A program made the translations under genes and the position numbers. From Ursus arctos (taxonomy: Eukaryota > Chordata > Mammalia > Carnivora > Ursidae): a DNA stretch of 64,000 bases. The stretch spans positions 33,015,718 to 33,079,717 of the forward strand of contig NW_026622974.1 in the NCBI RefSeq assembly GCF_023065955.2, read 5' to 3'. The notes below the pieces were generated by a model. It saw only the letters and a program-made list of their open reading frames with translations, was not told where the DNA came from and searched no databases. This document shows, piece by piece, positions 46,501-55,790 of the stretch. Every line of letters begins with the position of its first letter. Within the stretch, counting starts at the first letter, position 1.

Positions 46501-47690
46501 GCAGGGTTTTTCCTTCATTCGCTTTGGATTCCTTAAGCTTCTTGGATCTCTGGGTTGGGTTTTATCAAATGGAGAAAAATTTCAGCCTTATTTATTTAAA
46601 TATTCTTACCCTTCTCTCCACCTTTCCATTTCTGAGATTTCAATTACGTATATTCTGGGCCACTTGATATTGTTTCACGGGGTACTGGTGCTCTTTTTTT
46701 TTTGGGAGGGGGGAGATGGTCTTTTTACTTCTCTGAGCTTCACTTTAAATAGTTTATATTCTTTTGTTTTGGGTTCACTGATCTTTTCTTCTAACTCGTA
46801 CGATCTGTTTTTAATCACATCCAATGTATTGTCCCTTTCAATTTCAAATATTGCTTTTTTCATCTCACGAACATCTATTTGGGTCTTTTTTATATCTTCC
46901 ATTTTCTCTCTTCATCATTGTAATGTTTTCTCTACTTCTTGAATTCATACAGCACATTTTAATATTTATAATGGCTGTTTTAAAGACTGTGATTGCATTA
47001 CTTCTGTCACATGTGAGTTTGTTTCTCTTGATTGATTTTTCTGTTGACTACGGACAAATATTTTCTGGATTCTTGCATGTTGGTAAGTTTTCATTGGATG
47101 TTGGCTATTGCGATTTTTTTCGTCTTCGGATCCTGGGTTTGTTTGTTTTCTATTTAAAAAGTGTTGGGCTTCATTCTGATGTATGGTTAAATTACTTGGA
47201 ACCAGTTTAACGTTTTGAGACTCTCTTAGCTCCAGATAAGTCTTTTGCCTCAAGCTAATTCAGCTCACTACTAAGGCAATGCCCTTCTGGGGACTTTACC
47301 CAATTTCCTGTGTATTATGAAATCTCTCTACTCTGACCCGTGGGGAGTAGGAGCAGTTTCCAGCCCTATTTGAGCTCTGCAACCTGTTTAGCCTATTGCT
47401 TTTCAGTGGTTCTTTTCCTGGCTTTGGGTAATTTCTTCTTCCACATTCACAGATCTGTACTTGGCCAGAGACCCACGGGTATTTTTCTATGGATCTCTGG
47501 CGCTTTGTCTCTATGCAGCTCTCTCCTCTCCAGTACTCATATCTACAAATTCTAGTGATCTTGGAATTCCAATTTCAAACTTAGGAAGACTGTCGGGTTC
47601 TGCTTGGGCTCCCCCACCTCTGCACTGCAGCCTGGACGCCACCTGTAGGCGGCAAGTCGGAGTACCTGTATACTTTCCTTCATGCGCTTC
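43560..47690 (-). repeat. Long relic of an old L1 (ORF2 to 5' region), minus strand
   Basis: Sections appear in L1 order on the minus strand. 43620-43870 and 44230-45370 read as antisense ORF2 (for example 'TTATGTCGTGGTCAGAGAAC', 'GTAGGTCAATCTGGTTCATG'). 45376-45687 still translates to the endonuclease start: NPTVCCQQESCFKYEDINKL, then KIYFVDTKHN and VDFRKKNVTR. 45700-46950 fits the region upstream of ORF2 with a coiled-coil-like frame at 46675-46902. 46970-47690 resembles L1M 5' sequence. Two SINEs interrupt it (44910-45102, 47705-47857 at its edge), and 43880-44230 and 44280-44690 are not clearly L1 and may be other insertions. It is heavily decayed and inactive. Confidence 0.65.
44910..45102 (+). 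mobile_element. Can-SINE (SINEC)
   Basis: GACAGCTGGGTGGCTCAGTTGG, GTTAAGCGTCTGCC, TCATGATCCCAGGGTCCTGG and AATTAATAAATAAAATC with an A-tail. An 11-bp duplication TGTGTCTTCTA lies at 44899-44909 and 45103-45113. It is inserted in the old L1. Confidence 0.93.
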
Positions 47691-47704
47691 TTTCTTTTTT
47701 TCTT

Positions 47705-47857
47705 CTTGAGATTTTAAAATTTATTTATTTGAGAGACGAAGCATGAGAGCGAGAGAGATTGGGAGAACGAGTTAGGGGACTCGATCCTAGGACCCCAGGA
47801 TCACGACCAGAGAGCCAAAGGCAGATGCTTAACCAACTGAGCCACCCAGGCGCCCTC
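47705..47857 (-). mobile_element. Can-SINE, internally shortened
   Basis: GAGATTTTAAAATTTATTTATTTGAGAG, a shortened body, GGGGACTCGATCCTAGGACCC and the head AACTGAGCCACCCAGGCGCCC. At about 150 bp it is shorter than the neighbours, through loss in the GA-rich body. Confidence 0.9.
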
Positions 47858-48125
47858 ATGTATTTCTTTTCTCTCAGGGATCACAGACCTGTGCTGTCGT
47901 GCAATGTTTTAAAACTCTCGCTTCATATGTAGCTCTCTCAGGGCCACCAATGGGACTCTCCAGCTGAGCACAGTCCGATTCTACAAAAATTTGTCATGTG
48001 ATTCCTAAATTATTTGTCATTTGACTTTTTATATTCAGGAGCCAACATAGAGTAATGAGAATCAGGCCATGGAGACAGACCATCCAGGCCTGAATCATAG
48101 CTCTATTTGAATATTCATTAATTTG

Positions 48126-48317
48126 GGGCGCCTGGGAGGCTCGGTCGTTAAGCATCTGCCTTCTGCTCAGGTCATGATCCCAGGGTTCTGGAATTGAGCC
48201 CACATCAGGCTCCCTACTCAGTGAAGAGTCTGCTTCTCCCTCTCCCTCATTGCTCCCTCTACTTGTGCTCTCTGTGTCTGTCTCTTTCTGTCAAATAAAT
48301 AAAATCTTTTTTAAAAA
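48126..48317 (+). mobile_element. Can-SINE (SINEC)
   Basis: GGGGCGCCTGGGAGGCTCGG, GTTAAGCATCTGCC, a TCATGATCCCAGGGTTCTGG box and CAAATAAATAAAATC with its tail. Near-duplication TATTCATTAATTT / TATACATTAATTT. The flank at 48060-48120 looks like a split MIR (AGACAGACCATCCAGGCCTG). Confidence 0.93.
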
Positions 48318-48349
48318 CTAAATATACATTAATTTAATTATTCAATTTA

Positions 48350-48450
48350 TTCAGGAATTCACTCTTTTATTTTTAGAATATTCACTGAATGTCTATTTTG
48401 TGTTAGACACTGTGCTATATTCCAGTGTTAGTCACTATAAAATAGAATAA
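48350..48450. repeat. L2-type fossil repeat
   Basis: 'AATATTCACTGAATGTCTAT', then GTGTTAGACACTGTGCTATA, matches the L2 3' wording (TTTATTGAGCACCTACTATGTGCCAGGCACTGTGCTA). Confidence 0.55.
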
Positions 48451-48462
48451 CACCTACCTCAC

Positions 48463-49045
48463 TGTGGTAGATTGCGAAAATGGCCACAACTTCTTCCACC
48501 TTTCTTTTCATGTTCTTGCAACGTGACCTTGCTGCCTCTCCTATGAAGAGAGTAGTCTTTTCATGGCCCCGTGAAATCTGGGCTAGCCTCGGGACTCACT
48601 TTGGTCTATAAGCTGTGGTAGAAGTGATGTGTGTGACTTCTGAGCCTGGAACGTCAGAGACTTGGCAGGTTTCCACTCTCCTTCTTAAAAGCTTGTACCT
48701 ACCATAGTGGTCGACCTAATCTGGCATGCCAAAGGATGAGAGACCAAGTGGAAAGAAGCATCAATTATCCCAGCCATGCTGTCAAGGCCATTGTAAACTA
48801 GTTGGCCCCAGCCTACTCACCAGCCTATTATGTATCAGACACTGTGCTATGCTCTAGCCTCAGTTTCTCCATTTACGTGAGCCCAGCTAAGATTTACGGA
48901 GCCAGGCTCAGAGCAGAAGAAATACCTACGTAGCCTGCCCTATATTGTCAACATGCAGAATTGAGAATTAATTAATAGCTGTTGTTTTATGTCACTATGC
49001 AACCTCATTGTTTTAGGTTAGTGTGCTATGCAGAAAAAGCTACTA
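48463..49045 (+). repeat. MLT1/MaLR-like LTR
   Basis: TGGTAGATTGCGAAAATGGCCACAAC, GAAATCTGGGCTAGCC, CTTTGGTCTATAAGCTGTGG, TGACTTCTGAGCCTGGA..., and the 3' end GCTGTTGTTTTATGTCACTA, 'TTAGTGTGCTATGCAG', AAGCTACTAGTTAC follow a common mammalian LTR. I assign the MaLR group by memory. A repeated 'ATGTATCAGACACTGTGCTATG' near 48830 may be a separate L2 scrap. Confidence 0.6.
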
Positions 49046-49250
49046 GTTACACTATATAGATTAAAAAATAATATGCATGAAGTTCCTAGTACAATGCCTG
49101 ATATGGAGTAGATACTCAATAAGGGTTTAGAATTGCTATTTTTAACATCATGGTCATTATCAGAGATTAGCATGCAGATTGGTGGGTAGAAATTGAGACC
49201 TCTGAATGCTTTCCTAATTCTGAATTCTTTACCTGTGTACCTTCCACTCT

Positions 49251-49260
49251 AAGACACACA

Positions 49261-49300
<40 letters not shown>
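49251..49300. repeat. (AC)n microsatellite
   Basis: About 20 AC units, interrupted near the left end by AGAC. Confidence 0.97.
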
Positions 49301-49722
49301 AACTCTTATGTATATGCATATATTAACAACTATTCAGTAAACAAAAAAATAGTATGACAATTTAATATACTGTTATACAACTCAGTTAAGAATTAGGGTG
49401 GTCTAGTAATAATGTGAATATCATATAGTCCACATGTGAGTATTTTTTTCAAAGTATTAAAATACACTAAGTATTAAAACTATAGTAGCCAAGTGTTAAT
49501 CAGCTTTGATGACCTAGAAGGCAGCTCTTTTCTCATCTGTAACTGTCATTATAAGGACTGACTATCCTGTGTGGTACCTATGAATATATTGGTTAGTTGA
49601 AATGTTATGTTTGTGTTTGTTTGTTTTTGTTTTTTTAGTTGAGATGTTATTTGACTGACTGAATGAAAGATAAGTAAGCCACATAGTTGTTGTGTACGGC
49701 TATTTTTTAGTAAATAAGTAAA
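49301..49722. other. Intergenic, no recognisable feature
   Basis: AT-rich, with a GTTTGTTTGTTTTTG run near 49612-49636. No gene. Confidence 0.5.
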
Positions 49723-49932
49723 GCTTTTTTGTTTTTCTTTAAGATTTTTTATTTATTTCCAGGAGAGAGAAGAGAGAGAGAGCATAAGCAGGGGGAGCTG
49801 CAAGTAGAGGCAGAGGGAGAAGCTGGCTCTCCAGTGAGCAGGGAGCCTGATGTGGGGCTCAATCCCAGGACCCTGAGATCATGACTTGAGCCGAAGGCAG
49901 ATGCTTAACCAACTGAGCCATCCAGGCACCCC
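49723..49932 (-). mobile_element. Can-SINE (SINEC)
   Basis: TTTAAGATTTTTTATTTATTTC, a GAGAGAGAGCATAAGCAGGGGG body, GGGGCTCAATCCCAGGACCC and GAGCCATCCAGGCACCCC. Near-duplication AGTAAATAAGTAA / AGTAAACAAGTAA. Confidence 0.93.
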
Positions 49933-50139
49933 AGTAAACAAGTAATGTTTTAAATTTTAGCTTGGAAATACTTTTCTTGAGGAAACTTTACAGACATCCC
50001 TAAATTATATTTTCCAATTATATGCTCTTACTGCATACTATATTTTTCTTTTTATCATTTCTCATGTCTAATCAAATAATCATTTCTGCAGCTGTTTAAT
50101 ATCAAACTCCCTGATTCGACAATAAACCCACTTCAACAT

Positions 50140-50215
50140 CTATGCCCAGCACTTAACATAGTGCCTGGCCCTTAGTCGACAGTTGGTAAATATTGTTTGG
50201 ATGAATGAGTAAGAG
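50140..50215. repeat. L2/MIR-type 3'-end scrap
   Basis: CCCAGCACTTAACATAGTGCCTGGCCC, then AAATATTGTTTGGATGAATGAG, is the widespread L2 3'-end wording. Confidence 0.6.
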
Positions 50216-52517
50216 GTAAAGTAGGTTAAGGACTGAAAAATGTCACTTGGCTCTAATAACAAAGAAGTCATTAACATACATGTTGACAGCAGTGTCAAAG
50301 GATTGATGGGAAAAGACAAGACCACAGGTGAGTCAATATCACAGAAAGCGTTAAGAAAACAGAAAAGAAACTGAAGTCCAAGTTACTAACTTGCTTTCAA
50401 AATGACAAATTCCTCTTATGCTTGATTATTTTTTCTTTTAAAATTTAGGAATTTTAAATCTAACGTGTCAGGTGAAAAATTACAAAATTATTTTTATTAA
50501 TTTGACTGTTAATATGTCTCGGGGAATCAGCACACGGAGGACCTTTATAAATGGCAGGTTGTCTTGTGATATTAACCTCTTTCAGTTTTACTTGCACACT
50601 TGCTTTAGAGTTCCCTAGAGTTTGACAGTCGAGAGGACGTACACATGATAGAATAGGGCAATTTGTTCAGCTTGGTTACTATGGACTAATTGAAGAAGCT
50701 CCAGAGAACCTGTCATTTGGATATTTGAATAAAACTCTCATTTAAAATCTGGTGAAGATTTATCTTTCTTGATCCTACATGTACATTTCCTTTACTTCTC
50801 TCATGGCAGAAAGGACACATCTTTGTATATTTACCCTCTGCTTTTGAAAGTGATTTCATTATTTTTAATGTCAGCTTTAATCATCATGTGAGGTTAAATT
50901 CAGGAATGGAATGACCTTTAGTTTCAGTGCCATAAATATTTCAAAGGAAACAGACCTTCCGAGCTCAGGCAAGGGTGTGTCAGGAGAGGTGTCTCTGCGG
51001 GTTCAAGTGTTGCCTTCCACCGTCCGCCTTTTGGACTGTGATTTGGCGTGGGTCACACGTGTGCATGAGGTTGGCCGTCTCAATCCTGACTCCCTTGGAA
51101 CCATCTCCCTCTTAGAAAGCCATCAAACAAATAATCCACTTGGAGCCCTCTCGTCAGTCTCCTAAAGGAAGATTAGGGTTGGAAAGGCAAGAAAATTAAA
51201 GCCAGACCCTTGAGCAGACAGTTGGCCTGGGCACAGTCTTCTTTCTATAAAGTGTTTCCCTGTAGGTGCTTGGACTGGGTGACTGACGTTCAACAGAAAG
51301 GAGAACCAGTTCCCACGAATGAAGGGAAGGCCTAGATTCACATTTTCAGAAAGAGAAACGTGCCAGGCTAAAAACAGAAGTAAAATATATCTTAGGAGAC
51401 AAACACGGGCATAGAGGATGCTTATGAGCATTGGACGAGATTAATCCGTATAATCAAAGAGGGCACAGGATTGGGGTGCAACCTCCAGAAACTGAGCCGT
51501 TCCTTTAGAACATTAGGGTCTGAAAAAATGAATGTGCTAAAGAAGCCGTCCATCCATCCTCTTCCTTTGATTCTTTTTATGTGACTTTCACTTATTATTG
51601 ATGACCGTGCTTAAAGAAGCCATCTGGTAAAGTTAATGGTAAACTACCTGCTCCCCTGTTTTATGTTGAGTACTTAGTCATGGTATCACCTTTTATACAG
51701 TCCTTGGCTCATGCCTACATTGCATGGAATACCTTGTTTATGAGGTCAGGATGAAGTAGGCTGCAGGCTGACGTCCTGAAGTTACCTTTCTTGGTACTTG
51801 CTGCGGACTCGCCTCCCCACCAGCGGCTGCCAGGCTCGGGAGAGCGACAGCACATCAGAAGCGATGGTAGCATTTCCAGCCGTAAATCTCAATCACATTC
51901 ATGCATCTTATATTGCTGTCATTACTAGATTTCCAAAGTGCCCTTTTCACATGGCCATTTTATTGCTCTCTTAGAGCGGCCAAGTCCTCGGACTCCGTCT
52001 CTCCCTGCCAAAAAAGGCATTAAACTATTCAGCTGGTCTTATCATCTTCCAGAACACAATAAAGGCCCTTTTGTGTGCCTGTAGTTAAATGTGTTCATTG
52101 TGCCAGCAAGACAGGAGTTAGGCATGTCTTCCAGTGTGGGCTCAAGTCCAACTAGAGGGGATTATGGCTTCCTCTCTTCTCTATCCCCGGCCCAGCTTTG
52201 GAATGGACTTCTCGCTGAAGAGCATGCATTTGGGGAATTTTATTCCTAGCCACTAAATTCTTTTCAGGCTTATTTGTGTGTGCTTGCAAAATGTTAAGTA
52301 GTTACAAATTTATTTTTGTTTAGACTTTTGAAAAGTGGCCTAGAATCCAACAGTCACGAGATGAAACTGCCGCAAATTGAAGAAAAAAATGTGACAGGTG
52401 GGGTGTCCTGGAGACTTTTTCTAAGTCATTACAATATTTATGGGACATTTCTGCAGATAAGGAGAAATGACTGGTTACTTTAGATGGTCCAGGGTGGACC
52501 AAATAGTACTAAACACT
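50216..52517. other. Intergenic, no gene recognised
   Basis: I see no repeat family or exon. 50911-51431 has an 84-codon plus and an 89-codon minus frame facing each other, neither with recognisable content. The low repeat load over about 2.3 kb is notable in this window. Confidence 0.5.
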
Positions 52518-52899
52518 TTTTAAAAATTGAACTATAATCAACATACAGTGTTATATTCGTTTCAGGTGTACAGTATAACGATTCAGCAATTCTACAAATT
52601 TCTCAGTGCTCATCAAGACAAGTGTACTTTTAATCCTCTTTATCTGTTTCACCCTTCCCCATCCCCTCTGCCAACTACGAGTTTGTTCTCCATATTAAGA
52701 GTCTGTTTTTTGTCCCTTTTTTTGGTTTCTTTTGTTTCTTAAATTCCTCATAGAAGTGAAATCATATGGTATTTGTCTTTCTCTGACTTATTTCACTTAG
52801 CATTATATCCACTAGATCCATCCCTGTTGTTGCAAACAGCAAGATCTCATTCCTTTTTATGGTTGAGTAATATTCCATTGTGTATGTATACCACATCTT

Positions 52900-53289
52900 T
52901 GAAAAAAATTTTTTAAATTTTTTAATTTTTAAGTAAACTCCATGCCCAGTGTGGAGCTCAGTACAGGGCTCAAAATCATGACCATGAGATCAAGACCTGA
53001 GCCAATGGGGTGCCTGGGTGGCACAGGGGGCGCCTGGGTGGCACAGCGGTTAAGCGTCTGCCTTTGGCTCAGGGCATGATCCCGGCGTTATGGGATTGAA
53101 CTCCACATCAGGCTCCTCCTCTGGGAGCCTGCTTCTTCCTCTCCCACTCCCCCTGCTTGTGTTCCCTCTCTCACTGGCGGTCTCTATCTCTGTCAAATAA
53201 ATAAGTAAAATCTTTAAAAAAAAAAAAAAAAAGACCTGAGCCAAGATCAAGAGTTAGGCACTTAACCGAATAAGCCACCCAGATGCCCC
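52900..53289 (-). mobile_element. Old Can-SINE inside L1, itself split by another SINE
   Basis: Left part 52900-53004: TTTTTAAGTAAACTCCATGCCC, GGGCTCAAAATCATGACC, GAGATCAAGACCTGAGCC. Right part 53232-53289: AAGACCTGAGCCAAGATCAAG, CACTTAACCGAATAAGCCACC, AGATGCCCC. It has the target duplication ATACCACATCTT / ATACCACGTCTT in the L1 at 52888-52899 and 53290-53301. Confidence 0.9.
53005..53231 (+). mobile_element. Young Can-SINE inside the older SINE, with doubled head
   Basis: The inner element is in plus orientation with a perfect 13-bp duplication AAGACCTGAGCCA at 52992-53004 and 53232-53244. Its first 20 bases occur twice in tandem: GGGGTGCCTGGGTGGCACAG (53007-53026) and GGGGCGCCTGGGTGGCACAG (53027-53046), differing at one base. 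The rest is a normal young copy ending TCTTTAAAAAA and poly(A). Confidence 0.93.
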
Positions 53290-53478
53290 ATACCACGTCT
53301 TCTTTTTTCATTCATCTCTCTATGGACACTTGGGCTGCTTCCATATCTTGGCTTTTGTAAATAATGCTGTAACAAACATAGGGACACATATATCTTTTTA
53401 AGCTATTGTTTTTGTTTTCTTTGGGTCAGTATCCTATAGTGGAATAACTAGATCATACATTTCTATTTTTAATTTTTT

Positions 53479-53657
53479 AAAAAGATTTTATTTATTTATT
53501 TGAGAGAGAGAGAAAGAGCACAAGAAAGGGGAGGGTCAGAGGGAGAAGCAGACTTCTTGCTGAGCAGGGATCCCAATGTGGGACTTGATCCCAGGACTAC
53601 GGGATTGTGACCTGAGCTGAAGGCAGTCACTTAACCAGCTGAGCCACCCAGGCACCC
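53479..53657 (-). mobile_element. Can-SINE inside L1
   Basis: AAAAGATTTTATTTATTTATTTGAG, an AGAGAGAAAGAGCACAAG body, GGGACTTGATCCCAGGAC and GAGCCACCCAGGCACCC. A perfect 17-bp duplication TCTATTTTTAATTTTTT lies at 53462-53478 and 53658-53674. Confidence 0.94.
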
Positions 53658-54072
53658 TCTATTTTTAATTTTTTGAGAAATTTCCATACGATTTTTCATA
53701 GTGGTGCACCAATTTGCAGTCCCACCAACAGTGCACAAGGGTTTCTTTTTCTTTATATCCTTGCCAAGGATATTTTTTTCTCTTATATTTTTTTCTCTTA
53801 GCCATTCTGACAGGTATAAGGTGATATCTCATTGTGGTTTTGATTTACATTTTCCTGATGATTAGTGATGTTGAACATCTTTTTATCTGTTGGTCATATG
53901 TATGTCTTCTTTGGAAAAATGTCTATTCAGGTCCTCAGTTCATCTTTAATCAGATTATTATTATTATTATTATTTGCTGTTGTTGAGTTGTATGAGTTCT
54001 TTCTAAATTTTGAATTTAACCCCTTATTGGATATATCATTTACAAATATCTTCTCTCATTCAGTAGATCATC

Positions 54073-54730
54073 CTCTATGGTGAAAAACTGAAAGCTTTTC
54101 CTGTAAGATCAGGAACAAGACAAGGAACAAAACGCTCTTACCACTTTTATTTAACATAGTACTGGAAGTTCTAGCCATAGCAATCAGAGAAGAAAAAGAA
54201 ATACATTCAAATTGGTAAGGAAGAGGGGCGCTTGGGTGGCTCAGTCTTTAAGCATCTGCCTTCAGCCCAGGGCCTGATCCCGGGGTCCTGGGATTGAGCC
54301 CCACATCAGGCTCCCTGCTCTGCTGGGAGCCTGCTTCTCCCTCTCCCACTCCCCCTGCTTGAGTTCCCTCTCTCGCTGGCTGTGTTTCTCCTTGTCAAAT
54401 AAGTAAATAAAATCTTTAAATAAAAACAAAACAAAACAAAACAAAAACAAATTGGTGAGGAAGAAGTTAAACTTTCACTAGTTGCAGATGATATATACTA
54501 TATGTAGAAAACCCTAAAGAGTCTGCTAAAATATTATTAGAACTATAAATGAATTCAGTGAAGTCACATGATACAAAATTAATGTGCAGAAATCTGTTGC
54601 ATTTCTATACACTAATAATGAAGCAGCAGAAAGGAAAATTAAGAAAACAATCCCATTTACAACTGCACCAAAAATAATAAAACATTTGGGAATAAACTTA
54701 ACCAAGGAGGTGAAACTAATAAACACTTTT
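54073..54730 (+). repeat. Inverted 5' segment of the same L1 (reverse transcriptase region)
   Basis: In plus orientation it translates to ORF2 reverse-transcriptase sequence: LYGEKLKAFPVRSGTRQG-like start, later the (Phe/Val)-Ala-Asp-Asp box encoded at about 54486-54497, then [40 protein letters not shown] and EVK. It meets the minus-strand part at about 54070-54073. This head-to-head arrangement with loss of the ORF2 piece between them is the mark of twin priming during integration. The SINE at 54225-54447 interrupts it. Inactive. Confidence 0.85.
54225..54447 (+). mobile_element. Can-SINE inside the inverted L1 segment
   Basis: GGGGCGCTTGGGTGGCTCAG, GGGGTCCTGGGATTGAGCCCC, AAATAAGTAAATAAAATC and a tail expanded to (AAAAC)n. 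The duplication CAAATTGGTAAGGAAGA / CAAATTGGTGAGGAAGA (54208 and 54448) differs at one base. Confidence 0.93.
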
Positions 54731-55349
54731 AAAAAAAGATTATTGGAAAAGAATGTCTATTTAATTTAAAACACATATACATAAAACCATCATTTTGAAC
54801 ACAGCGATTCTATGTTCTCCTGGATTTGACTTCAAGAAATGCTATCTCCTTAATTTGGTTCATTTACTTAAATCTTACTATGATATTGAGGGTTTAGTAA
54901 GTGTGGCAAGACAGATGATTTCACCAAATTCATTCTCCCCTTCTTGCATGAAAATAGAGTTGTAGTTGAGTCCAATTTCTTAACGAGACCACATTTCCCA
55001 GCCTCCCTTGCAGTTCGATGGCCAAGTTCTTATTAATAGAAGTGATCAGAAGTGATGTGTTTGGGTCTTGAAATTAAAACATTGGACAAAACTCCTCCAG
55101 ACTCTTTCTTGATATGGGGGGATTAGCTTCTTTCGTGTTCCAGGACTTCTCTGTTAGAGGAGCTCATCCCTTAATACAACTTACAACCCAATTATAATTC
55201 CATTTATTTGGAAACTGCTGTGTGCTGGGCTGGCTATGTTAAAGTTTAGGTGTGGTTTTAATATTTAAGAAACAAATAGACTCCGAATATGATCTTCTCT
55301 AATTGGAGATACAAATGATAATGTCCATTTTTCATACATGTATAATATA
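54731..55349. other. Intergenic, possible LTR scrap
   Basis: 54930-55090 contains 'CCACATTTCCCAGCCTCCCT', TGCAGTTCGATGGCCAAG and GAAGTGATCAGAAGTGATG, a wording seen in old mammalian LTR or DNA-element copies, but I cannot assign a family. No gene. Confidence 0.4.
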
Positions 55350-55790
55350 GAGATTTCTCCTTTATTATCCAGTGTCAATGAGGGTGTGAGAGAATTGGAC
55401 TCCTATACAGTGTGGAGTGTGTTAATGATCTTCTTGTAGCTGTTTGGTGGTATCCATCAAAACAAAAACACGCATCACCTTTGGGTTACATTTCTTAAGA
55501 TCCGTCCTCAGAAGTGTTTGCACATGTGCACCAATATACCTGCAAAAAGACAGGAGTTTCAAGGATTTTTTTTTTTTGTAATAGGAAAACTATAAGTGAC
55601 TTAAGCATCTATGAATATAAGAATGGTCACATAAATTAGGGAAAAGTCCATGCTCTAAGACCCTCATTAAGAAAAATGAAGAATGATCACGTATTCTGAC
55701 ATGGGAAGATGACCAGGAAGTGGAGATAAACATACCACAGAAGAGTGTGCGTGTTACGACACCACTTCAGTAACACTGCCTGTATGTGTG
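55350..55790 (+). repeat. Old L1M 3'-region fragment
   Basis: 'GAATTGGACTCCTATACAGT', TGGTGGTATCCATCAAAACA, 'TTGTAATAGGAAAACTATAA', GCATCTATGAATATAAGAATGG, TGACATGGGAAGATGACC follow the order of late ORF2 and the 3' UTR of L1M elements (...CAATATCTATCAAAA...TTTGTAATAGCAAAA...AATGTCCATCAATAG...TGATATGGAAAGAT). (TG)n lies at about 55785-55811. Confidence 0.65.

Larger units (their letters stand above)
52518..54072 (-). repeat. L1 3' part (sense part of a 5'-inverted L1)
   Basis: Read on the minus strand from 54072, it starts in late ORF2 ('TGAATGAGAGAAGATATTTG', AATGATATATCCAATAAGGGG, then the AGACATACATATGACCAACAG region). It passes the ORF2 C-terminus ('GAATATTACTCAACCATAAA') and ends in the L1 3' UTR at 52518. 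SINEs at 52900-53289 and 53479-53657 interrupt it. The adjoining 54073-54730 is the same element's more upstream ORF2 in opposite orientation. Confidence 0.85.

Noticed and set aside
46400..46942. 180-codon plus frame, Phe/Ser/Leu-rich
   Set aside because: It is the antisense of the old L1 relic. The L1 sense strand is minus here.
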